64,000 nt of DNA from Maylandia zebra. Lineage: Eukaryota > Chordata > Actinopteri > Cichliformes > Cichlidae. The DNA lies in the NCBI RefSeq assembly GCF_041146795.1, contig NC_135168.1:40122370-40186369 (forward strand), given 5' to 3'. This document shows, in pieces, positions 1 to 12,400 of the stretch (positions within the stretch are counted from its first letter, which is position 1; every line of letters starts with the position of its first letter). Below the pieces are notes generated by a model. The model was not told the origin of the DNA and searched no databases. It saw nothing but the letters and a program-made list of their open reading frames with translations. The translations under genes were made by a program, and so were the position numbers.

Positions 1-302
1 CCTGTTGGGACTAATGGTGTGTATGTACATGTGCACGTGTTTGTATGTGTATGTATGAATGTGTGTGTCTTAATGGCTTTTATAGACCATATTACTATTA
101 AAGACTCTTAAAAGGCCAAATAGCAACTCTGACACTCTAACATTATTATTATCGAATAATGAGAGATAATAATAAGGAGAGGAGAGAGCCTTCCTCTTTC
201 TGCTACCTCTGACCTTCGTCTTTTATCCCTTCTCTTGGGCTTCCGCTAATCTGCTCTCTCCTCTCTCTTCGCCTTATCGCTCCTCTCCTCTTTTACTTCC
301 AG

Positions 303-486
303 TCTTGATGAGATCCAGAGTGTCCTGAAGAGCGCAGGTTTCTCTCAGGTCAAATCGATTGGGCAGTTGGAGGGCCAGACCTTCTGCCAGGATCCCCACT
401 GTGGGGATATACTGGTCTTCCCTGCACAGCTGAAAGCTCAGCTGTACTCCACCAAGCTGCTCAGCGATCACAAACTCATCATCCAG
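303..486 (+). CDS. nsun7: nsun7 coding exon (first in window)
   Basis: Polypyrimidine tract and AG at 301-302 precede the exon; donor GTACTA begins at 487. It opens with one base completing a codon from an exon before the window and ends in phase 0. It encodes a segment around FCQDPHCGDILVFPAQLKAQ, which lies N-terminal to the methyltransferase core. Any longer reading frame through 570 runs into the intron. Confidence 0.88.
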
Positions 487-3400
487 GTACTAGGTGCACT
501 GAGAGACGAGGTTTCTGACAATATCAGCCTCCTCTCTGAATACTCTAATATAGCTGTGGAATCTCTTTAGCTCCATCAGTCTTCTGTGATATTTATGATT
601 TCACTTTGATAATGGACTTTCTCAAATTGATTGTAAGACTGAAATCACTTATGCCAAGAAAGATTAGTTTGCCCAGATACAAATATTTCACATCACTTCC
701 ACTCATATGGGTGTGCTTCACTTTGAGCCATAAAGAATTATCCTGTTTGGGAGGATTGGACAGTTTAATCATTTAATTTCTGCTTCATAAAAGTCAAGCT
801 GCCACATAAACTGTGAACAGTACGCAGCACCACAACACAAGTAAATCAGATTTTTGTGGCCAGATTCAATCAAATATTCACTGCCTCTCCCTTTTTTTTT
901 TTTTTTTTTTTTTGGCCTGTCCCGTTTGGCTCTTTTGCCATCAGAATTGTTGTCTAAAGGCAAAGAAAGATGCCCAACGGATTTACTTTACCAAACTGAC
1001 CATCCCAGCCTTGCCGTAATGGTCCATTTGATTCACCTTTTATTGTTTATTTTATTTTCACTTACTGAATACGGGACAGACTTGACTGGGGGAAAGAAGG
1101 GGAGAAAGAAAGAGGGAAAGAGAAACAGCTGAGAAGAGGGACGGGGGAGAAGGGCAAAAGACAAAAACCAACAGAACGGGCAGAGAAAAAAAAATGCATA
1201 TATCAATCACCTGGATCACCTGCTGAGAAAGAAAAAAGAAAGCAAGCAGAAGAGAACAAGAGTAATAGAATAAACAACATCACAATGATTTTTTGTTTTT
1301 TTAAAAGGTTCCTTCATGTAATAATCTGCTAGAGGGTGTGGGGGGGCCACAGCCCCGTCCTCCAGGGCGTGAAGCAGGTGTGGAGGAGATCAAAACTCCA
1401 GACATCCAGAGGCCCCCAGAACACAAGAGACCAAGGAAGACCAACAGAGGGGCAGCTGCGCCACTGTCCCGGAAAGAGCTGAGGAGAGTCCCAGATGAGG
1501 GCTCACTCAGCAGCCGCGGAGCAGAAGCCAGGGGGAGTTGCAGTGACGCGCCCGTGAGCTCCGCCGGCAGCCAGCTGCGCCTGAGTGACCGAGCCCCAGG
1601 CCGAGAGGCCGGGGGCACCCCACCTCCGAAGTGGCCCGAGCGAGCCCCAGGCTCCAGGCCCCGATAAGCGGCCGCCAAGGAGTGAGCCGGTGTGTACCTG
1701 GACGCCCATCCCCGGACACAAAGAACCACCAACGCACCGATGTCTGAGGGGGTCCGCCACTGGCAGGGGAAGTGGTGGTAGGGGGAGATAGGCCTCCAAA
1801 CCTTGGAGGGCCTGAGATGTCCCCAGAGAGGTGGCGCCTGACACCCAACCTGACATATAGACACAGACATACAGGCACACACAGATACAAACATCCATTC
1901 CCACCCTCATGCTCTCATATGCACTTACTCCACACTCAACCAACGTGGAGACAGACATAAAGAGACGTTGTACACACGATCACACTCCCCAAGCGTACTC
2001 TACAAACCGGGTCTAGGTGCCCCCGCCCCTGGAGGGGGGAACTGCACCCAGACCCAGGTGGTGTTTCCCTTTTCCCTGCGGTGGGGGGAGGCAGACCGCC
2101 CCGACTCCGCAGCAGCAGGAAGGCTCCACACTCCAGACCGCAGTCGGACGGCCAACTCCTCCTCCTAGTCCTAGCCCCCCTGCTCCAGCAGGTCGCAGAG
2201 AACGGGGGTGAGAGAAGACTCCGAACCTCCCTCCACCCGCTCATTGTAATGTTGATGCATGTGTGTTCTAAGGTGCATTTAAAACCCAGGAGGGCATGGA
2301 GCTACCTGCCAGAGAGCAGCAGGTAAGCGCATGGTCCCTCCTGCTAGCCCTCAATGTCTACGTGTATTTAAAATTGAGAGGTGGGCAACGATGCCAGGGG
2401 TGGGGTGTACACCCTGATGGTACTTTGGACTCCGTGTATCGTGCCCACCCCCAAGATCCTATATGTATGTGTAATGAGAGTGTGAGTAATGTGAATGTCT
2501 AAGTTGTGGGATAAAATTGAGGCAGAGGCAGCCAGAAGGGGACAGGGGGGGGGGGGGGGGGTAGCCTCCTCTGCACCCTGGTGACATACCCCTACTCCAA
2601 GGCCCTGTATGTGTGGGTGGTTGTGGTGGAGCGGGAAGAGGGAGGCAGCTGGAGATGGGGAGGGAAGGAAGGGAGGGGCAAGTGACCCCTCCCTGGGGCC
2701 AGCTCCCCCGCTGACCCCAGTAGGCACCCCCATACTCCGCGACCCGCCAGGGAAAGGGGGCCCAGGCCCATCCAGACCGGGCCCAGTGCAGCAGCGCCGC
2801 CCGGCCCCACAGAGCCCGGGACAGTCCACCCAACCCCACCACAGAGAAAACTGCACCCACCCCACCATCCACTCATCTTCCAGACTACATAAGACAATAA
2901 ACACCCAGGCTGAGATCTTCCTCCACCTCTCCTGTATCTCCCCCTCCTGCAGAGGCAGCTCCTGAGGAGAGGAAAGCTCCTGCAAGATGTGACAATCTCC
3001 CCCACCAGTTGAAGAGCCCCCCAGGTGGCTCGACGCACCGGCGGCACCCTGCTCCAGGGCTGGGCCCCCATGCACCCACCCGCCCACAACCCCGGCAACA
3101 CACCAACCAGGACCCAAGCCCCCGAGGCCCGGTCCGGGTCCCAGCCCAGAGACGGAGCGCCCCCAGAACCTCACGCCCATCCCGGACCCACCCAGGGGCA
3201 GCCAGGCTACCAGGTCAGTAACCCACGTCCGTCAGCACAGACCCTCCCCTAGCCCCGCTGCACGCAGCCGCGAGGAAACAGTCACCGGAGAGCCAACAGA
3301 GCCCCTAACCGGACATGACCTTGAGCCCCCCAAGGAAGATGCCTCCGGGGAACCCCCCGACGCCCTAAGCCTGTCCCTACCCCCACACCAATCACAACAG

Positions 3401-6400
3401 TGAAGGCGGGACCAAACTATGACCCCCCACCCCCACTAGGTGATGGAGCTGATCAAAGGAGCCCAGAGCAATTGATCTGATGTGGTGGCAGAGGCTGTAT
3501 CAAGACTAATGTAATCTAATAGATAATTTCTATATTGGTTAGAATTAAGATTATTTTTATTTTTCCAGTTCATGAGGACTGTTTTCTTGGCTATGCATAG
3601 GGCAGTGAAAACCATATGGGCGATATTCTTTTCTGAAGTGACATTATCTAAGCTGCCCAACAAACACACTAAGGGGGAAGTTGGAATGTTACATTTCAGA
3701 CACTTCGATAAGTCTTCACATATCTCACTGCCTCTCCCTAATTAATCATCTCTCCTTTATATTTGTTCACTGACTCTCCATCACTCTTTCCATTTTCTGT
3801 TTTTCTGCTTTTTCTCCTCCTTGGTTTGTCTCATAGCATTGCTGCAACAAACTAATACTTCCACTCCCTGTGCCTGTAGGATAAGTCATGCAGCTTGGGC
3901 CCAAATGCTGTGTGCTCCCTGCTACACGAGGAAGGAGATGTTCTCATGGTGGGCTCCTTCTCCAGCCTCACTGTCTCCCACACTGCTGCCCTAATTGCAG
4001 AAAAGTATAAAGCCAACAGCATCAATTGGCCCAGCGTCTACGTTTGTGTCAACAACTGCACAGATGCTCAAAGGGAGGAGCTGGAGCTCACTGTCTCTGC
4101 AATGGGCTGCAACAGTAAGAGAAAACAGATGTATGTCCTTGAGTGGGCTGTCAGTATCGGTTTGTGTTTGTGTTGGAGACAAAAGAGGCGACAGAAGAAG
4201 ATGGAACAAAAGAAAGCACCTGGCTGTTAACTGTCTTTGTCTTTAAATGAAGTGAAAACTTAATATAGACCAACAAAGACTGGGCGAGTTCTAGTGAGAA
4301 AAATGGATGTTGCTGTCAACAAAAATCCTAGGGACTCATATAAACTCAGTGTGCTTTAAACCAGGTTATTTTGCTGATAGTGGCTGCCACCTCAGCTAGT
4401 CATTAGAGAAATAAAAAAGGGGAAGGAACAAAGTTGACATTTTTATGATTGCAAACGACGCCTTCAGGCACAGAATTTTTCTATAAAGAAATATAGTGGG
4501 ACATCATGGATTTAAGCACGGAGAACATGTGCATGCCTGGTGCTGATTATCATTATACTGTCTGTGTCTGGCGCTCAGATGTGAGACTGATACTGGAGGA
4601 ATTCCAATCTTTGCACACCGGTGACAAGCGACTTCAAAGAGTGCGCGTTATCCTGTTGACCCCCAAGTGTTCTGTGTCTGCAGTTAGCAACCCAGTTGAT
4701 TTCATACTACAAGAAAATGGAGGTAACGATTTAAGCACTGAGCCATACACTGTGGGCTTATTTACTATACTGATATAGACCTGGGAACATACAGTTGGTT
4801 AATGTGCACAAATCAAGATGTTGTGCACACTGGATATACTGTAGGATGTGATATATCAAGCTTACATTGTTTAAATGCAAATTATTGCTATTGCTTATCC
4901 TGTGCAGTTGTTGCAGTTGCATTCATAAAAAGTAAAAAACAAAAGCATGTCCTTAATGTTTTTATGCAACAGCTTAAAAACACTAAACTAGCTCTAAACT
5001 AGCCTTAATATTATATATTGAACATTTTCACCCTGAACAAATATCTGATGGAAGTCTTTCTTTGTGGCATAACAACTAGCGGATAACATACTTACTTAAA
5101 GATGCTTTTATACCCACTCGAAGGCAACAGTTAATAAAGTAAAGATTATTCTCTTCTGAAGCTCCTCTTTGTTTTTTCAGATACAGACCTGCTGCAGGAC
5201 CTGTCCCAAGGCTCCATAGCCCAAAGCAAACTGGAATCCCTGGTAGCACAGCAGAGGAAGGATATTGATCATGCCTTGATGTGTGAGCGTACAACCACCC
5301 GCTCTCGTACGCGCACCACATAATCTGAGTTTCAAGCATGCAGCCTCTCTGACACGATGTTGCTTACACTTCCTAATTATCTAATCTCCTATGCCATTAG
5401 GCTGAAGTCTGTGGTGTTCCTTGGAGATTCTCTGAGTTTTAATTAAGGACCCTAATGTTACACTGTGCTGGTCATTCGCTGTCTTCTGCAGCAGTCTTTG
5501 CATATTTCAAAGTGTTTCGGTGTCCCGCTTTGTGTTGTATAAATTGTCTAGAGGTGATCGTGATAGAAGTATTCTGTTTTATGCCGATGCTACTCTTTTA
5601 ATCTGCTGTCAGTGTGTTTTTGCTCAGTTGTATTCTACTGTATATATTTATACGCTGCATTTTCCTCTGTTCAGCAGTCTGTATCAGCGAGTTATGCTCA
5701 TTAGCTTCAATCCATCTTGTTTTGTTCAGGGGATCCTTCTGTCTCTGCTCTGGGATGTGTTCATTGAGCAGGTGGAATCTGTAGGTTGGGGGAAATGTAA
5801 ACTAGCTTCTCTAATTAAGGAGCTATTGATCAGCCCTTGTCTGTGGTTTTGCCAGTGTAGATGCTTTCTAATAGGACTAGTAATTAATGGCGGGTATGTA
5901 TCGAGTGCCGTGGTTCAGTTGTGTCGATGGTCTCATTTCAGCGTCTCTCACACTCACACACACAGACACACACACCTCCAAAGCCTTTTGTGTCTGTTGT
6001 GAAGCATCTAATTGCAGGACACCTGAATGACATTTTGGCCTGGTTCTAATCTTTTTGTCTCCTTTTCACCTCTCTCCAAGTTATATTTCACATTTGATTG
6101 GAGCCGATTTGCCACATCTGAGCAGGTTTGCTTCTTTATCAGCCGAGTGTTAATTATTTCTGTCTGGCAATAATTAGCGAGCAAGAAAGAAATCAAAGCT
6201 CAAATAAAGGGAGTCAGACTGCCAGCAGCCAAACAAATCTTCAAGCCAGTCGCAGTTAAATAAAATGAGCAATGTACATGCATAAGCAGCGCGAAGAAAT
6301 TAATATTCAAGAGCATATTTCTTCAAAGCGAGCAGTTGATGAGGAGGACGGCTCAGCTTGAATAATCAAATTTAATTGTTGTAAATAGGGATGAAGGGAT

Positions 6401-9400
6401 GCTTTTTAACTAAATGTGTGTGTTTTTGTGTATAGTCCCCAAAGTTTTGGCAATTGTCTACGCCACATGCTCGTCATACCCAGAGGAAAATGCGGACGTG
6501 GTTAGAAAAGCGTTGCAGCAAGCCCAGGCCCGTGCAGACCAGGAGGGGGAACCAAAACAAGCAAAGTTCAGGTCAGCCTCACTCTCTGCACCCCAGTGTG
6601 CTTTCTGCTTCTGTCTCCATCATTGCCTTTCTTTGTCTGTTTGCATTGCTGTCTGTCTGTCTGTCTGTCAGCTTTGCAAGTTGTTTGTCTGCTTACCTTT
6701 AGACAGGCTTCTGTCAAAGCCTCAGCACACCTCAGACAGGAACAGAAGGAAATTCGGTGAAAATATAATCAAAGGTGCCATTTCATGTCTTTAAATGCTG
6801 TGTAAAGGCCACGGAAGAAACGATTTTCAGTCAGCTCGCCTTCCTGCTTTTTTTTTTTTCCAGGATTCTTTTCTTTGTTTGTGGGGTTAAGAGCTAGAGT
6901 CTGGTTGAAGTTTTTCAGTCCTGTTGACTTGAATGCATCAAGGCTGAATCCTCTCTGCAGCAAGCTGGCCTGGTGTGCTGGCAGTGCCTTAGGCTAGCGT
7001 AAATAAAACAAAGGTAGTATTTCTGGTAGGGATCATACTGGTTTTACCCAGACATCTACTCCTGTGTGCAATGTTTGTGGATTTCAAATAACAAAGTAAT
7101 AAAAAATTATAATTATAAAACGTTTATGTCAGTAATCAGAAAAAAATATCTTCAGCTGTTATTCCAATGTGTTTTCTTAATGTCACTGGTTATGTTTTTT
7201 TAAACTGTATTTTCCTGTTTTGCTGCGTATGTGTGTGTGTGTTTCATTCAGGCCAAGCCCTTCCCCTTTCATGTCCTCTGAGTATCCAAAGGCCATGGAT
7301 GAAACAGACAGTTTCTTCATGCTGGAGCCAACAGAGCACACCAATGGCTCCTTTCTGGCTGTTCTTACCAGAGTGGTAAGCATCACTTTAGCAGATGAGC
7401 AAAGGAATTCTCTAATAAGCCACAATATACGCACCCTTGTTAGTAACTACTTTATTTATCCTGAGAATATACTGATGTACAACAGGACCTCCGTTTTAAT
7501 AATGTGTTAAGGAGAGTTGTGACCACACAAAATTAACCATTTAAAGCCGGTTGGAGTAGACACACTCCATTTTGTGTAACTATTTTAAAATCCCGATAGC
7601 ACTGCCACCACGTAAGCTAGCGCAATAATTATTTTTGCATATGAAACCGGAGGAGTTTTACTTACATCTTATGCCATCAGCTTGTCCTAGGTCACAGTTT
7701 CCTTCCACATATAGCTTTGCAAAAACTGCATAAAAAGCATTTGCAGCAACAAAAACATAATATTCCAGAAACACGCTTTGCCGATCCGATCAGCTGTTTG
7801 TAACACTTCCTACGTCCATCAGCGTGAACTATCGCATGTCCGCCATGACCTGCCCGAAACTGGAAGTGACGTCATTTTGCGGAAATGTAGTTTTTTTACC
7901 ATCAGGGCCTTATGAGCTTATACTGGTGTTTTTAAAAGTTATGTTTGACTTTATGACTTTCTGTGCCGTTTCTGGGATGCTTAGGACTCATATTGCACTG
8001 CTGGAAATAGTTTATTTTGATGCATATGCTGCTTTTTTGCAAATTTGCATTATAATATTTATTTTCGTTTTTCCTGCAGTATATAAAAATTGGTGTATTT
8101 CAAAAATAAAACTATGAAGACACTTAAAATAAATTTCCTGTGGTGGGAAACTATTTTGTGCAACTTTCTTGTCTTTACAGTTTTCAGGGATAAGCCTCTT
8201 AAATTTCTCTAACTAGAAATATATGTTAAAAAAACAAAAATGATTTTCAATTTTTTTGTAGTTTATTGCACTGTTTTGCAATTTATGTAATTACTTTATG
8301 TAATTACTATGCACTTAATGCAGACATATTATTAACATTTGGGCTATAATGGTTGTATTGATGTATATCAACTTGAAATGCTCTCAAAAATGGCACTACA
8401 AGATGTAAAAATATAATATAAGCTCTGGCGGACTTGGTTCTATGGTAGGTCTTAAAGGGTTAATGTACATGTACACAGAAAACACTTCTCATAACAGAGC
8501 AGCGCAGCTCCTATTGCTCCTTCATGAAGTCAGTTTGAAATCTTACAAAGCTGCTGTTTCCTTGTTGATGTCTGAGTGCTGCAACCACACTGTAAAAAGC
8601 CGCATCTGTCCTCGCATGCAGAGTCAACACTTTGTAATGTTAGCTACATTTTGCTTCTTACATGGGATCAGTGATAACTAAGCTCTGTGAAAATGAAATT
8701 CCTCCAGGCCACTGCTGCTGCTACTTTTAGGCAGTGCAGCCAAAGAGATAAGTACAGGCAAATGTAGCTCATTTACAGTACTGTGTAAATTCTCGAGTGA
8801 CCCGTCGTGTCTTTATATTTTGTTTCCAAGGAGTCAAACTTTTTTGAGGAGTAAATCTGGCAGCTTAATGGTTTTTGGTTCAAATCAATGACCGTAGAAG
8901 GTCAGGAGGCTCTGTCACGATTTGGGGCTTCATTTCACCCGGTGGTGTTGGGGATCTTGTCAAAATTGATGTAAGTATTAAGACAGTAAAGTAAAGTCAG
9001 ATTTTGATCCACTATGCAATACCATATTGAAAGAATCTGATTGGCAACAGCTTCATTTCTCAGCAAACACACACATTTTAACAGGGAAGGGAAGAAAAGG
9101 CACCAACATCCAAAGAAACGCTTTGGATGTCTTTCAAGAAGCCTGAGAACTATACCTTAAGACTACTTAAAGAAATTAAAGAAAGCTGCCTAAAAGAGCT
9201 CAGACTGAAAGAATGAAGGTGGTAAATTGACTGGTTCTTATGTAGTGCTTTTCTGCTCTAACTGAGCACTCAAAGCACATTATTCCAACATTCCACAATC
9301 ACCCATTCACGCAAGCACTTTTTTTTTCTATGCTTAAGCAACTTGGTGTTAGTGTAGTGTCTTGCCCGAGGATATTTGGCACGTTGACTGGAGCAGGCAG

Positions 9401-12400
9401 GGATTGAACCGCCAACCATTCGATTAGTAGTACTGCTCTGCCTCCTGTACTACAGCTACCCCAATTATTGGCTCTGAAGCGCATTAAAAAAATGTCTATT
9501 TTTGCCTTATATATTCTATTTTCTTTGTACATGTTTCAATTACTTACTGCAGCCTTTTCTAATTTTACTAGCAAACCATAAAGAAACAAGGAATGGCTCA
9601 AGACTTTTGCACAGCACCGTTAAAATGATAAACTGTTTAAAAATAAAAGATAAACAGATGAATCAATAATGATTAAAGGAGATGCTGTGGTGTGGTGAAT
9701 GTCACTCTGCCATTTATGACTGTCTCAGTATCGTGTAATGGACTTTAAATGTCTAAGTATTAACACATACTTGGCTGTATTCCCAATACGCCACTAAAAC
9801 ACACAGATGAATGTTTTCTCATTTAGGGTTAATATAAGAAACAGTAGAGAAATGGGAACAGTAAAAAGAGGAAATGATAGTTTCCTACAATCTCTACATA
9901 TATTTCTCATTTTCCTAGCAAACTATAGAGACGTAAAGGGTGTCTGAATACTTTTGCACAATACTGTAGCATCCGTCACTGGCAAGCTGTCTGGTTTCAA
10001 GTGACAGATAAGTTCCATCATTAGTCCTGGACCTGACTGTGTGCCTCGCCGGTATGATACCAGGGTGTCATGCTGCTGACTTTTGTAAGACCGGCTGACA
10101 GTTTATTCAGCCTTCAAAATGAAAATGCTGTGTACCGACAGAGGTTGTGTGTGTGTATGGTTTTCACAAGCACAGACAGAATAGATTGGGTGATCCTTTA
10201 TTTATGTCTGCAGAGAAAATATCTTGTTCTTCTTCCCCTGAGTCAGTCAGCTCTCTCATAGATAAACACAGACAACGGTGAAATAAGTTTAATTGGCGAA
10301 GCTTATTAGTGTGGGGAATTGTGATGAAGTAGATACACTGAGCTGGCTGCAGTCTGTCAAAAACAAGCAACTACCGGGAAACTGAAGCATGAACCATTTG
10401 AGTTGTTATGATATTTGGAGAGAAGGCAGGCAGTGCATAGGGACAAAGCAGCAGAAGCTGAGATTGGGTGAACATGAGGATCACAGTGTGTGACGGGCAC
10501 TTGGTGAGACCCTTGAGGAAAGGGAAAAAGAACGGGTGGAAGGAGGTCACGGTGCTAGAGGAAATGAGAATGTCGAGTCAGAGATGCAGGCGTCTTTTCC
10601 TGGTTTACTTGGCATCTAGACCGAAGGTGTGACACGTAGGTGAAGAAAGAGAACATTGCCTGAACACAAACGCATAAGTCTGAACATGAGAGGCCAAAGT
10701 CAGTTTGAGAGCAAGTTGTTAAGAGTCAAATCTTGGGTTTTGCAGCCCAGAGGAGAAGAAAAAAAAGGGCAGAGAGAGGGATTTAGTTTTGTTGCTATAA
10801 TGTGTTTGAGAGCAAGCTTTGATAATTTTGGGACTTTTCTGTGAACACTGGTAATTGGGATGCACTCTGTCTCTCTCAAATTCTTTTGTGGTTTCTAGTC
10901 ACGGGCTTTGATTGCTTAATAAAGACTCTCCCTCAAACGCATCTGCTCTCCAATCCACTTTCATTTTCTTCTCTTTGCCTGTTCTCCCTGTCTTCCTCGC
11001 CCTCGTTTATTTGTGTAGGTGTCTCTTTAGAGAGACTCTGTCCCAACTGGCTGCGGGTGCGCTGTGTTGCACTGGATCTTCAGGGTTGTTTTGGTAAAGG
11101 TGCATCAGCAATTCTCATCAAGTGTTTGTGACCGTTCTTCCCCACATCCTCATAATTCACAATATAGACCACCCCTCCCCATTACCGCCACAATATTATG
11201 AAATCTGCTTTCATGCTTTTGATGCCAGCGCGAGGTTATTAAGCCATCTTACCCCCACCGGGTGTGACGGAGCTCTCCCGCACCGTTTCCCTCTGACCAT
11301 CCATCATGTTTTATACCTCCACAGATAGAAATGAAAAGATAATCAAAGTGCTGTAATGGTGCCTCAAACATGATTTTTTTCTTCTCGCCATACCTGCAAT
11401 AAACTCAGCTAATCAAAAGTTATTGTGGCACACTGAAAAGCGTCATAAAAATAGCAATTATATAAGTGTTTGAATGCTGTCTGGCATATATTGCCTGTTG
11501 TAGTGGTGCCCACTGAAGTTCTTTATGAGCGGGAACAGCTGGGGACAATAAAGATATTCAAGTGATGCGTTTCTGGCCTAATTTCCCGAGAAAGCGACCC
11601 ACGTCACAGGTGGACCTTTATCTAAAAAAACAAACTGCTGCTGCTGACGGATTAATTTGGACAGTATTAATGGGAGAGCCAATGCCCTTCAACATTGTCT
11701 TTATTTTCTTTTTTGTTCATAAATTTGGAAGCTGTTGACGAGATTCATTTCGGACGTAAATGTTAACAAAAGAGTGAGTTCAAATCCAGGAACTGCTGTG
11801 GCAGCTGAGTTTGGCAGAGAGTAGACGGAAGCGAGAGATTTACAGAGTATGGCATAGTTGGTTAGTGGAGATGGAGTAAGTGAGATTTACAGAGGTGAAG
11901 GGGAAGAAAAGGAGGCGAGGGAGAGAATCTGTTGAATAATTCAGCGCCCCCTCCGTCTGTATGAGTTAACGTCAGTGAAGTTCAGGGCGTCCACCAAAGA
12001 CCACATTACTGAGGTGCTTCTAGAACCATGTTTACCTGCCTAGAGTGCATCGAAGCACGCGGTGTCACACAGGTGCAAGATTCCCACCTTGACACAGTGT
12101 GCATGCACACATACAGAGAAATGATGTAGACTTATGGACAGCTTGTACAAACGCCTAAATGCATTTGCATTAAAGCACAGGCAAACACTCAAAAACTAAA
12201 TACACACAAAGACTCACGCAGGCTGCATGTCCCTGTAGTGTGCACTGTGCTTGTGAATAATTCAGGCATTGAGGAGAGCAGTGGGCTGCTGCTGAGACAG
12301 CAGGTGACCCTGCAGCCAGCAGCAAGGACATGGTGGCTTCCTTTCCTGTCCTCTCTCCTTTTTCTCTCCTCTCGTTTCCAAAAATTTGTTTTTTGAATAA

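Noticed and set aside
2368-3180. 270-codon minus-strand open frame in the GC-rich block
   Set aside because: High GC lowers stop frequency on all frames; several overlapping frames on both strands are open at once, and the translations are Gly/Pro/Trp-rich with no motif.
9400-9410. Possible tRNA genes at the B-box-like motifs near 9400 and 18620
   Set aside because: A and B boxes are present, but the flanks continue into SINE body and tail and no cloverleaf with acceptor stem closes; they are tRNA-derived SINE heads.
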